Assembly (NCBI RefSeq): GCF_001512305.1
Contig: NZ_LNUT01000002.1
Location: 124,208 to 188,207 of the forward strand
Source: Arthrobacter sp. EPSL27
GTDB lineage: Bacteria > Actinomycetota > Actinomycetes > Actinomycetales > Micrococcaceae
Direction of reading: 5' to 3'
Length of the DNA stretch: 64,000 nucleotides
Shown here: positions 53,216 to 60,621 of the stretch, one piece after another
Layout: every line of letters starts with the position of its first letter
Position numbering within the stretch: the stretch's first letter is position 1
The notes under the pieces: generated by a model
Told to the model about the DNA's origin: nothing
Databases searched by the model: none
Seen by the model: the letters and a program-made list of their open reading frames with translations, nothing else
Made by a program: the position numbers and the translations under genes

Positions 53216-53308
53216 GACGCTCCCTCATAAGTAGCGGCATTCCAGGCGACGCTCCCTCACCAGGTGGGGGAGCGTCGCCTTGTTTGTTGGAAGACCTGAG
53301 GGAGCGTC
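53216..53308. repeat. 12-bp repeats (GACGCTCCCTCA) two direct, one inverted
   Basis: Copies lie at 53216-53227 and 53248-53259, with an inverted copy at 53297-53308. The middle copy is part of the terminator's left arm. Confidence 0.75.
53246..53290 (+). terminator. intrinsic terminator of the oligopeptide operon
   Basis: A 12-bp perfect stem (53246-53257 with 53268-53279), extended inward by TCACC/GGTGG pairing, is followed by a T-rich stretch TTGTTTGTT. Confidence 0.85.
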
Positions 53309-53325
53309 TGATGGCGGTGCGGGAG

Positions 53326-53331
53326 TAGCGT
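53326..53331 (+). promoter_or_regulatory. -10 box TAGCGT, leaderless configuration
   Basis: TAGCGT ends seven bases before ATG 53339. It favours this start over the in-frame GTG at 53330, which would overlap the box itself. Confidence 0.5.
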
Positions 53332-53338
53332 GGGGGCC

Positions 53339-54403
53339 ATGACACAGAACCCCCGGCCCATCCGCACGGCCGTGGCGGGCTTTGGCCTCTCGGGCAAGGT
53401 CTTCCACGCCCCGCTCATCGCAGCCAGCCCCGCCTATTCCCTCGACGTGATCGCAACCTCCGACGCCGGCCGGCAGTCCGACGCGTCCGCCCGGCACCCC
53501 GGCGCCCGGATCGTGGACACCCCGGCGGACATCCTCGAACTCGCGGACGGCCTGGACCTGCTGGTCCTGGGCACCCCGCCGGCCACGCACTACCCGCTGG
53601 CGAAGGCCGCGCTGGAAGCCGGGCTCGACGTCGTCGTCGACAAGCCGTTCACGGTGCGCAGCGCCGAAGGTGAGGAGCTGATCGCCCTCGCGGCGCGGCT
53701 GGGACGGGTGCTCACGGTCTTCCAGAACCGGCGCTGGGACGGTGACTACCTCACGGTCCGGGGGCTGCTGGACAGCGGCGCCCTCGGCGCCGTCACACGG
53801 TTCGAATCCCGCTTTGAACGCTGGTCCCCGACGGTGGCCAAGGCGTGGAAAGCGGACGCGACGGCGGACGACGGCGGCGGGGTGCTGTTCGACCTCGGCA
53901 CCCACCTGCTGGACCAGGCCGTGCAGCTCTTCGGGCCCGCCACGGTGGTCCACGCGGAACTGGCGGCCCGCCGGCCGGGCGAAAAGTCCGACGACGACGT
54001 GTTCCTCGCGCTGCGCCACGAATCAGGCGTCACGAGCCATCTCTGGATGAACATGCTCTGCGCCCAGCAGGGGCCGCGCTTCCGGCTGCTGGGCAGCGGG
54101 GGCGCCTTCACCAAGCACGGGGTGGACCCGCAGGAGCCGTTCATCGCGGCCGGCGGCAGCCCGCTGGACGCCGACTACGGCGTGGAGGACCGGGACTGGG
54201 CGGGGCTTCTCGGCCGCGACGGGCACCTCGACCGGCTGCCCACCGAACGCGGCGCCTACCCGGAGTTCTACCGGATCCTGGCGGAGAAGATCAGCGGCGG
54301 CGGCGCGGCGTCGGCCCTGCCGGTCCCCGTGGATCCCGCCGGCCCGGTGGAGGTGCTGCGGCTCATCGAACAGGCCCGGGAACTGGCGACACAGCGGACT
54401 TAA
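53339..54403 (+). CDS. Gfo/Idh/MocA-family oxidoreductase
   Basis: A 354-residue oxidoreductase of the YdgJ type. It has an N-terminal Rossmann fold (AVAGFGLSGKVFHAPLI, where GFGLSGKVFH is the subgroup motif), the VVDKPFTVRSAEG motif and the DLGTHLLDQAVQLFG histidine motif. Substrates of this group include inositols and deoxy sugars. It stands alone: a terminator lies upstream and an 80-bp palindrome directly follows the stop codon. Confidence 0.85.
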   Translation: MTQNPRPIRTAVAGFGLSGKVFHAPLIAASPAYSLDVIATSDAGRQSDASARHPGARIVDTPADILELADGLDLLVLGTPPATHYPLAKAALEAGLDVVVDKPFTVRSAEGEELIALAARLGRVLTVFQNRRWDGDYLTVRGLLDSGALGAVTRFESRFERWSPTVAKAWKADATADDGGGVLFDLGTHLLDQAVQLFGPATVVHAELAARRPGEKSDDDVFLALRHESGVTSHLWMNMLCAQQGPRFRLLGSGGAFTKHGVDPQEPFIAAGGSPLDADYGVEDRDWAGLLGRDGHLDRLPTERGAYPEFYRILAEKISGGGAASALPVPVDPAGPVEVLRLIEQARELATQRT

Positions 54404-54483
54404 CGTTTGAACGGCAGCCATCCAGAAAGCGTGCGTCAAAGCGACGAAGGAGCAGCACGCGTTGGATGACTGCCGTTCAAACG
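54404..54483. repeat. 80-bp imperfect palindrome (cruciform-like element)
   Basis: The outer 14-bp arms CGTTTGAACGGCAG and their complement are exact. After one mismatch, CATCCA/TGGATG pair, then after a small internal loop GCGTGC/GCACGC. It lies immediately after the oxidoreductase stop and 9 bp from the ald stop. It could be a bidirectional terminator or a dispersed REP/MITE-like element. Confidence 0.75.
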
Positions 54484-54492
54484 GCTACAGAC

Positions 54493-55611
54493 CTACGCGG
54501 AGACCAGCTCGTGCCAGTCGGCCACGAGGGGCAGGTTGTGCGCCTCGGAGACCGAACGGTGCGCCACCTTGCCGCCTGCGATGTTGAGCCCGGCGGCCAG
54601 GGCGGCGTCGCGCTCAAAGGCGGCCTTGACGCCCAGGTTGGCCAGGGACACGGCGTAGCGCAGCGTGACGTTGGTCAGTGCGTACGTGGACGTGTTCGGA
54701 ACGGCGCCCGGCATGTTGGCCACGCAGTAGAAGATGGTGTTGTGGACCTTGTACGTGGGTTCCTGGTGCGTGGTGGGGTGCGTGTCCTCGAAGCAGCCGC
54801 CCTGGTCCACGGCGATGTCCACCAGCACCGAGCCGGGCTTCATCCGGGAGACCAGCTCGTTCGTGACCAGCTTCGGGGCCTTGGCGCCCGGGATCAGCAC
54901 GGAACCGATCACCAGGTCGGCGTCGACCACCGACTTCTCGATCTCGTAGGAGTTGGAGGCCACCGTCTTCAGGCGGCCCTGGTACTGGGCATCCAGTTCG
55001 CGCAGGCGGTTGATGTTGATGTCCAGGATGGTAACGTCGGCGCCCAGGCCAAGGGCCATGGCGGCGGCGTTGGTGCCGGCGACACCGGCGCCGAGCACAA
55101 CAACCTTCGCGGGGCGGACGCCCGGCACGCCGCCGAGCAGCACACCCTTGCCGCCGGCCGGGGCCATCAGCGAGGTGGCGCCCACCTGGACGGACAGGCG
55201 GCCGGCAACCTCGGACATCGGGGCCAGCAGCGGCAGTGTGCGGCCCTCCTGGACGGTCTCGTAGGCGATGGCGGTGACGCCGCTGTTGATCAGCGCCTGG
55301 GTCAGCTCCGGCTCGGCCGCGAGGTGCAGGTAGGTGAAGAGGATCAGGCCCTTGCGGAAACGGTGGTACTCGGCCTTGACCGGTTCCTTGACCTTCAGCA
55401 CCATGTCGGCGCGGGACCAGACGTCGTCGGCCTCGGTCACGATCTCGGCGCCGGCGATGGCGTATTCCTCGTCCGTGATGCCCGAGCCCAGGCCTGCGCC
55501 GCGCTCCACCAGGACCGAGTGGCCGTGGGTGCGGAATTCGTGGACCCCGGCGGCCGTGATGGCGACGCGGAATTCGTTGTTCTTGATCTCTTTAGGGACA
55601 CCGATGATCAT
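54493..55611 (-). CDS. ald: alanine dehydrogenase
   Basis: A 372-residue NAD-dependent L-alanine dehydrogenase. It starts [19 protein letters not shown]. The substrate Lys is in [11 protein letters not shown] and the catalytic His in [12 protein letters not shown]. The NAD fold is [19 protein letters not shown] at about 168-186. It interconverts alanine and pyruvate plus ammonia, for alanine use or nitrogen assimilation. The ATG ends at 55611 and a TATTCT -10 candidate lies at 55672-55677. It is divergent from a PucR-type regulator. Confidence 0.95.
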   Translation of the reverse strand: MIIGVPKEIKNNEFRVAITAAGVHEFRTHGHSVLVERGAGLGSGITDEEYAIAGAEIVTEADDVWSRADMVLKVKEPVKAEYHRFRKGLILFTYLHLAAEPELTQALINSGVTAIAYETVQEGRTLPLLAPMSEVAGRLSVQVGATSLMAPAGGKGVLLGGVPGVRPAKVVVLGAGVAGTNAAAMALGLGADVTILDININRLRELDAQYQGRLKTVASNSYEIEKSVVDADLVIGSVLIPGAKAPKLVTNELVSRMKPGSVLVDIAVDQGGCFEDTHPTTHQEPTYKVHNTIFYCVANMPGAVPNTSTYALTNVTLRYAVSLANLGVKAAFERDAALAAGLNIAGGKVAHRSVSEAHNLPLVADWHELVSA

Positions 55612-55671
55612 GTGGGACTCCAAATGCTGGCGGCTTTGTGGGCCTGGGGAGGTGGGGGATTCAGTACTTCC

Positions 55672-55677
55672 AGAATA
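55672..55677 (-). promoter_or_regulatory. -10 candidate TATTCT for ald
   Basis: A minus-strand TATTCT about 60 bp upstream of the ald start. No convincing -35 is seen, which fits a promoter needing an activator. Confidence 0.4.
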
Positions 55678-55724
55678 AATCCGGCTGTGAGGCAAGCGAC
55701 ATGCCCGGGTGCAGGCAGCTGCTG

Positions 55725-55750
55725 GAAATCCGCGGAATTCCGCCGATTTC
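55725..55750. promoter_or_regulatory. 26-bp imperfect palindrome in the ald/PucR gap
   Basis: GAAATCCGCGG and its complement (one mismatch) flank AATT. It is centred about 60 bp upstream of the ald -10 candidate and is the best operator candidate for the divergent regulator. Confidence 0.5.
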
Positions 55751-55855
55751 GTTTTTCCCGGCTGGACAATTGTCGAACCGCCAAACGTCAGGTGTCGCCT
55801 GCTGTCCGTTGGGCGCATTGCGCCGCGGCGTTCCCGGCGCCGGAGCAATCGGCAG

Positions 55856-55861
55856 TAATGT
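55856..55861 (+). promoter_or_regulatory. -10 box TAATGT, leaderless configuration
   Basis: TAATGT ends six bases before ATG 55868, with no Shine-Dalgarno between them. Confidence 0.5.
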
Positions 55862-55867
55862 GGCACC

Positions 55868-57088
55868 ATGCAGCAGCAGGACGTCGAACAGCTCGTCGAG
55901 CAGGTGGCACTGAAACTTGGCCGCGGCCTCTCCCTCGAGGATCTGGACGGGCTGCTGCTTGCCTACAGTTCCAACCAGTCGCACGCTGACCGGGTCCGGG
56001 TGAACTTCCTGCTGAGCAAGCGCGTCCCGGTGGACGTCAGCGCCTGGCAGCTCTCGCACGGGATCGCGACGGCGGTGCGTCCCGTGGTGGTGCCGGCCAA
56101 TGAGGAACTGGGAATGCTCGGCCGCGTCTGCGTTCCCCTCCTGCTGCGGGGTTTCCGCGTGGGCTACCTCTGGGTCCAGCTCGACGCCGACGAACCGAGC
56201 GCGACGGCGGTCCTGGGCCAGCTGCCCGAGGTGTCCCGCGAGCTCGAACAGCTCTCTGCCCTGCTGCTGGAATCCAACACCGCGGAGTCCGAGTTCCGCC
56301 GCCGCCGCGAGCAGGAATTCCTGGCCGCCTGCCGGGGCGAGTCGAACGCCGTCGCGGCCGTGGGCGGCTGGAAAGAGGTCCAAGGGCGCGGGCCGTGGCA
56401 GCTTGTCACCGTGCTGGATGCCGACGGCTGGGCCGAAGGGTCGGATCCGATCGCATCCACCCTGATCCACCGGTCCGCCGCGCTGCAGGCCACCATCGGG
56501 GTGGACGCCGCCCTGTTCAGCGCCGGCACGGAAACCCACTCGGTGGTGCTGTTTAAGGAGTCCACCGGCCGGGCGGACCACGCCCAGGTGCTGGTCCACT
56601 ACCAGCTGGAGCTTGCCAAGCGCTCAGGCAGGCCCGTGCACCGGATCATCCTCGGAACCTCCGAGGGGTTCACGCGGCCGCGGGAACTGGCCGACGCGTA
56701 CCGGCAGTCCCGGCAGGCCGCGCAGGCGGCGGCGGTGGATCCCCAGCTGGGCGAACTCGTGGACTGCCGGGCCACCGGAATCTACCAGCTCCTGGCATCG
56801 GCCGGCGGCGGCGCGGGGGCGTGGGCGGATGCCGGCTCGGTCTACTTCCGCCTCCTGGAGGACCATGACCGGAACCACGAGCTCTTGCCCGTGCTGGAGC
56901 TGTTTTATGACAACGACAGTTCGGTCCAGGGGGTGGCGGACAAGCTCCACCTGCACCGGAGCAGCATCTACAACCGGCTGGGCAGGATCAGGCAGCTGCT
57001 CGGCGTCGATCCGCTGAAGGGGATGGTCCGGCTGGAACTGCATGCCGCGCTGAAGGCCCGCCGCTGGGCCGGGCGCCCCAGGATTTAG
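55868..57088 (+). CDS. PucR-family regulator, likely activator of ald
   Basis: A 406-residue protein with a C-terminal PucR-type helix-turn-helix ([31 protein letters not shown], about residues 350-382) and a GGDEF-like middle region. The N-terminal 120 residues form the sensor part. In Bacillus subtilis the PucR-type AdeR activates ald. Divergent placement from ald here, with a palindrome between the genes, supports the same job by analogy. The signal (alanine or other) is unknown. Confidence 0.83.
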   Translation: MQQQDVEQLVEQVALKLGRGLSLEDLDGLLLAYSSNQSHADRVRVNFLLSKRVPVDVSAWQLSHGIATAVRPVVVPANEELGMLGRVCVPLLLRGFRVGYLWVQLDADEPSATAVLGQLPEVSRELEQLSALLLESNTAESEFRRRREQEFLAACRGESNAVAAVGGWKEVQGRGPWQLVTVLDADGWAEGSDPIASTLIHRSAALQATIGVDAALFSAGTETHSVVLFKESTGRADHAQVLVHYQLELAKRSGRPVHRIILGTSEGFTRPRELADAYRQSRQAAQAAAVDPQLGELVDCRATGIYQLLASAGGGAGAWADAGSVYFRLLEDHDRNHELLPVLELFYDNDSSVQGVADKLHLHRSSIYNRLGRIRQLLGVDPLKGMVRLELHAALKARRWAGRPRI

Positions 57089-57110
57089 CCGGCCCGCGGC
57101 CGGTCCGCAA

Positions 57111-57380
57111 TCAGGGGCGGCGGTCGTCGTCGCAGTCTGACGCCCGGACGGCGTCGCGCGCGGATTCCGGGTCCTGCGCCGCCCCCCGCGCCGTCTCCCG
57201 CGCTGTAACTCGCCTCCGGCGGGCGATCCGGCTGTCCGTCCACAAGGAAACAGCCACAAACGCAACACAGCTGGCCATAAAGGTAGCTGTGTTGCTCAAC
57301 CCCATCGCGGTTCCGAGGAAGCCGGTGAGCACCATGGCGGCAATGCCCGCCACGATGTGCCACCCTCTGAACTTACCCAC
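57111..57380 (-). CDS. small two-helix membrane protein, unknown
   Basis: An 89-residue protein starting at GTG ending at 57380. Two hydrophobic helices (about residues 6-26 and 30-47) are followed by an Arg-rich then acidic cytosolic tail. No family is recognised. The start is supported by a TACGCT box exactly six bases upstream. The gene is convergent with the PucR gene. Confidence 0.6.
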   Translation of the reverse strand: MGKFRGWHIVAGIAAMVLTGFLGTAMGLSNTATFMASCVAFVAVSLWTDSRIARRRRVTARETARGAAQDPESARDAVRASDCDDDRRP

Positions 57381-57386
57381 AATTCA

Positions 57387-57392
57387 AGCGTA
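57387..57392 (-). promoter_or_regulatory. -10 box TACGCT, leaderless configuration
   Basis: On the minus strand TACGCT ends six bases before the GTG at 57380. Confidence 0.45.
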
Positions 57393-57394
57393 AC

Positions 57395-57428
57395 CCCGGC
57401 CCTCTCCGCGTTTCCGCGCAGGGCCGGG
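57395..57428 (-). terminator. terminator after the HTH gene
   Basis: CCCGGCCCT/AGGGCCGGG arms enclose a second CGCG/CGCG stem. It lies 26 bp after the stop of the HTH gene and overlaps the promoter zone of the small membrane-protein gene. Confidence 0.55.
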
Positions 57429-57454
57429 ATCGTTGTTTGATCCTTATCACGCTG

Positions 57455-57877
57455 TCACGAACCATCGGCCGGGGCGTCATTTGTGTGGCCGGCCGCGGCG
57501 GCGGCGGTACTGTTCTTCCTTTGCTTCTCCAGCCACGCCATGACGTCGGCAAGCCGGATCCTCCGGTGCGTGCCCCGGTATTCCACCGGAATTTCGCCGC
57601 GGTCCGTCATGTTCCGCAGATACGTGTGGGAGATGCCGGCGAGCTCGGCGGCCCGGGACGTGGTCAGCATCTCCTCGACACTGCTGACCGTCACCGCCTC
57701 GCCCCGGCTGAAGCGTGACAGCAGGTCAACCACGGCGTCCCGCGCCTGGTCCGGCAGCCGGTGGACGGTCCCGTCAACAAAAACGGTGATGTCGTCACTG
57801 CCGTTGAGCGCGAACCGGAGTTTCTGCGCGTCCTCGGCCGGAAGGGCGGCCGCCACCCGGGGTGCTATCTGTGTCAT
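57455..57877 (-). CDS. excisionase/MerR-like helix-turn-helix protein
   Basis: A 140-residue protein with a DNA-binding excisionase-type HTH (TTSRAAELAGISHTYLRNMTDRGEIPVEYRGTHRRIRLADVMAWLE, about residues 74-118). The N-terminal domain is antitoxin-like (VFVDGTVHRLPDQARDAVVDLLSRFSRG). The start ATG ending at 57877 is chosen because TAGGAT lies exactly seven bases upstream. Proteins of this shape are often antitoxins next to a PIN toxin, but no such partner gene is here. Confidence 0.75.
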   Translation of the reverse strand: MTQIAPRVAAALPAEDAQKLRFALNGSDDITVFVDGTVHRLPDQARDAVVDLLSRFSRGEAVTVSSVEEMLTTSRAAELAGISHTYLRNMTDRGEIPVEYRGTHRRIRLADVMAWLEKQRKNSTAAAAAGHTNDAPADGS

Positions 57878-57884
57878 GGAGTGC

Positions 57885-57890
57885 ATCCTA
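57885..57890 (-). promoter_or_regulatory. -10 box TAGGAT, leaderless configuration
   Basis: On the minus strand TAGGAT ends seven bases before the ATG at 57877. It overlaps an alternative in-frame ATG at 57886, arguing against that one. Confidence 0.5.
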
Positions 57891-57947
57891 GCGCCCCGCG
57901 GCACAGCAGCAGGCAGAGCTTGCCCGCTGCCGCCGCCTGCTGCGGCC

Positions 57948-59633
57948 TTACAGGCCCAGCTCCTCGAGGACCGGCAGTTTGGCCCGCACCCAGGCGCGGG
58001 CTTCCGTGGCGCTCGGTGCGGAGAGCGCCAGCTTGGCCAGCTCCTGCGCCTCGGCCAGGGTGACCGTCTTCAGCACCGCGGCCACGGCCGCGAGGGACCG
58101 GGCCGTCATGGACAGGGTGGTCACGCCGAGTCCGGTCAGCACGACGGCGAGGGCCGGGTCGGCGGCCGCCTCGCCGCAGACGCCCACCGGCTTGTGGTGG
58201 CCTTCCGCCGCGGACCCCTCCACGGTCAGGCCCACCAGCCGCAGGACGGCCGGCTGCCACGGGGTGTTGAGGGCGGCGAGCGGGCCGAGCTGGCGGTCGG
58301 CGGCCATGGCGTACTGCGTGAGGTCGTTGGTTCCCAGGCTCGCGAACGCCACCTCGCGGAGGATGGACTCGGCAGTGAGCGCCGCCGAGGGCACTTCCAC
58401 CATGACGCCGGGGGTCTTGATCCCGGCCTCGGCGCAGAGGGCGGCGAAGCGGGCAGCCTCCTCCGCGGTGGAGATCATGGGCGCCATCACCCAGACATCC
58501 GCCGAGGATTCCTGCTCCGCCCGGGCGATGGCCTGCAGCTGGCGCTCCAGCACACCCGGCGTCGTGAAATCGGTGCGGTACCCGCGGACACCCAGGGCCG
58601 GGTTCGGTTCCGTGGCGTCGGTGAGGAACGGCAGCGGCTTGTCCGCGCCCGCATCGAGGGTCCGGAGCACCACCTTCTTGCCCGGGAATGCGTCAAAGAC
58701 ACCCTTGTACGCGGCGGCCTGTTCTTCCACCGTGGGTTCGGTGTCGCGCTCCAGGAAGCAGAATTCGGTCCGGAAGAGCCCCACGCCCTGCGCGTTCAGC
58801 TTCGCGGCGGCCGCGGCGTCCTTGGCTCCGCCCACGTTGGCGAGCAGCGGCACCAGGTGCCCGTCCGCCGTCGCGCCGGTGCCGTCAAAGTCGGCCAGCA
58901 GCGATGCCGTGGCCGCCCAGTGCTCGGCGGCGGCGCGCTGGGAGTCATCCGGGTCCACCGTAATCAGGCCGGCCGCGCCGTCAACGTAGACTTCGGTGCC
59001 GTCCGGCAGCTGGTCCACGCCGGTGGCTGCGACGACGGCGGGCAGGCCCAGCGAGCGGGCGATGATGGCGGTGTGGGACTGGGGCCCGCCGCCGGCCGTG
59101 AGCAGCGCCAGCACCTTCTCCGGGTCCAGGGTGGCGGTGTCCGCCGGGGCCAGGTCCTCGGCGATCAGGATGAACGGTTCGGGGGAGGACGGGATGCCCG
59201 GGGCCGGGACGCCCCGCAGTTCGGCCACGATGCGGGCCCGGACGTCCAGGACGTCGGTGGCGCGCTCCGCCATGTACCCGCCCAGGTTGTGCAGCATTTC
59301 CGAGACCGAGGCGCCTGCTTCCCAGATGGCCCGCTGCCCGGAGGTGCCGCGGCCGATCAGCTTGGCGGCCGACTTCAGGAGCATGGTGTCCGTGGCCATC
59401 AGCGCCGTGGCCTCCAGGACCGCCTTGCCGTCGCCCGTGACCGTCTCGGCACGGGCCTTCAGCTCGTCGTGGACAGCCTTCGCCGCGGCCTTCAGTGCCG
59501 CGGTCGCTTCCTCGGCCGTGACGCCGGCCGGCAGCTGTTCGCCCGCGGGCGGCTCGCTGACGGGTTTGGGCATCTGGCGGATGGTTCCGATGATGCGGCC
59601 GGGGCTGACGCCTACTCCTGGGAAGTTCTGCAC
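57948..59633 (-). CDS. ptsI: phosphoenolpyruvate-protein phosphotransferase (PTS enzyme I)
   Basis: A 561-residue enzyme I. The phospho-accepting His187 is in GGGPQSHTAIIAR. The PEP-binding barrel has GLFRTEFCFL, the LGTNDLTQY loop and the C-terminal GVCGEAA with Cys486. It passes phosphate from PEP to HPr. GTG ending at 59633 follows GAGGA. It is divergent from the mannitol regulator, so general and sugar-specific PTS parts sit together; ptsH (HPr) is not in the window. Confidence 0.95.
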   Translation of the reverse strand: MQNFPGVGVSPGRIIGTIRQMPKPVSEPPAGEQLPAGVTAEEATAALKAAAKAVHDELKARAETVTGDGKAVLEATALMATDTMLLKSAAKLIGRGTSGQRAIWEAGASVSEMLHNLGGYMAERATDVLDVRARIVAELRGVPAPGIPSSPEPFILIAEDLAPADTATLDPEKVLALLTAGGGPQSHTAIIARSLGLPAVVAATGVDQLPDGTEVYVDGAAGLITVDPDDSQRAAAEHWAATASLLADFDGTGATADGHLVPLLANVGGAKDAAAAAKLNAQGVGLFRTEFCFLERDTEPTVEEQAAAYKGVFDAFPGKKVVLRTLDAGADKPLPFLTDATEPNPALGVRGYRTDFTTPGVLERQLQAIARAEQESSADVWVMAPMISTAEEAARFAALCAEAGIKTPGVMVEVPSAALTAESILREVAFASLGTNDLTQYAMAADRQLGPLAALNTPWQPAVLRLVGLTVEGSAAEGHHKPVGVCGEAAADPALAVVLTGLGVTTLSMTARSLAAVAAVLKTVTLAEAQELAKLALSAPSATEARAWVRAKLPVLEELGL

Positions 59634-59800
59634 TGAAGGTCCTCATTCTCTGCCGTGGGCGGCTAAGCCAGTAAGTCAGGGAGTGCCGGCGGCCGTCCGG
59701 GCCGCGTGGGAGGTTCCCCCGGACCGTCCGGCGGGCCTGCCGGCGGCTACGTCGGCGGGCCCCATCCGGCACCTGAAAAAATTGTATGTGATGCACTTCA

Positions 59801-59815
59801 TATAGCGTTGCTATA
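59801..59815. promoter_or_regulatory. palindromic operator TATAGCGTTGCTATA in the ptsI/TetR gap
   Basis: Exact 6-bp arms surround GTT, just upstream of the -10 box of the TetR gene. It is AT-rich within GC-rich DNA and is a likely autoregulatory operator for the adjacent TetR protein. Confidence 0.6.
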
Positions 59816-59820
59816 GGTGC

Positions 59821-59826
59821 TAGGGT
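59821..59826 (+). promoter_or_regulatory. -10 box TAGGGT, leaderless configuration
   Basis: TAGGGT ends seven bases before ATG 59834, so the mRNA probably begins at the A of ATG. Confidence 0.5.
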
Positions 59827-59833
59827 AGCGGTT

Positions 59834-60562
59834 ATGAGTTTCGATGGCCAGCTCCCGCCTAAGACGCGGCTGCTCCGTGCAGCCGCCGAGCTGCTGGCCA
59901 ATTCCGCCGGAAGCGCCGTTTCCACCCGCCAGATCACGCAGCTGGCCGGCGTCACCGCACCCACCCTCTATCACCACTTCGGTGACAAAGAAGGCTTGTT
60001 TGACGCGGTGGTCGCGGCGGGCTTTGAAGATTATGTGGCGGGCGAACGCGACTTCGCGCCGTCGGGACAGCCGCTGGAGGATATCCGGCGGATGTGGGAC
60101 AACCATGTGCAGTTCGGGCTCAACCAGCCGGAACTGTATCTGGTCATGTTTGGCAACATTCGCCCGGAAAGCCGCCCGTCCGTCGTCGCCGACGCCGAGG
60201 GCTTGCTGGAGGAAATGCTGAACAAGGCCGCCGTCGCCGGCCAACTGAACGTCCCGCCCCGGGAAGCTGCCAGGAGCATCCTGGCCGCCAACGTGGGCGT
60301 GACGCTGATGCTGATCGCGGAGAAGGTGCCCGAGCGCAACCTCGAACTCTCCACCATGACCCGGGACGCCATGATCTTCGCGGTGTCCTCCGACCAAGCC
60401 AAGAACGGCAGTCCCGAAGCCGCCGGGAAATCCTCGGTGGTTGTCGCGGCGATCGCCCTGAACGCCGCGCTGCAGGCCTCCCACTCGGACCAGCTCTCCA
60501 GCTCCGAACTCAAGCTTTTTCTCGAATGGCTCCACCGGATCTCTACCAGCTCCACCAGCTAG
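59834..60562 (+). CDS. TetR-family regulator of the mannitol PTS region
   Basis: A 242-residue TetR protein with an N-terminal HTH (VSTRQITQLAGVTAPTLYHHFGDKEGLFDAV, about residues 28-58) and a long ligand domain. It lies between ptsI (divergent) and mtlA (59 bp downstream, same strand), with a palindrome at its own promoter. It is likely a local regulator of sugar PTS genes; the ligand could be mannitol-1-phosphate or another metabolite. Control of mannitol genes by a TetR protein differs from the MtlR activators of Bacillus and E. coli. Confidence 0.82.
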   Translation: MSFDGQLPPKTRLLRAAAELLANSAGSAVSTRQITQLAGVTAPTLYHHFGDKEGLFDAVVAAGFEDYVAGERDFAPSGQPLEDIRRMWDNHVQFGLNQPELYLVMFGNIRPESRPSVVADAEGLLEEMLNKAAVAGQLNVPPREAARSILAANVGVTLMLIAEKVPERNLELSTMTRDAMIFAVSSDQAKNGSPEAAGKSSVVVAAIALNAALQASHSDQLSSSELKLFLEWLHRISTSSTS

Positions 60563-60621
60563 CTTTCGCGAAACCAACGGACCATCCTGCGGTGCAGCAG
60601 GAACAACGGTTAGGAAATCAC

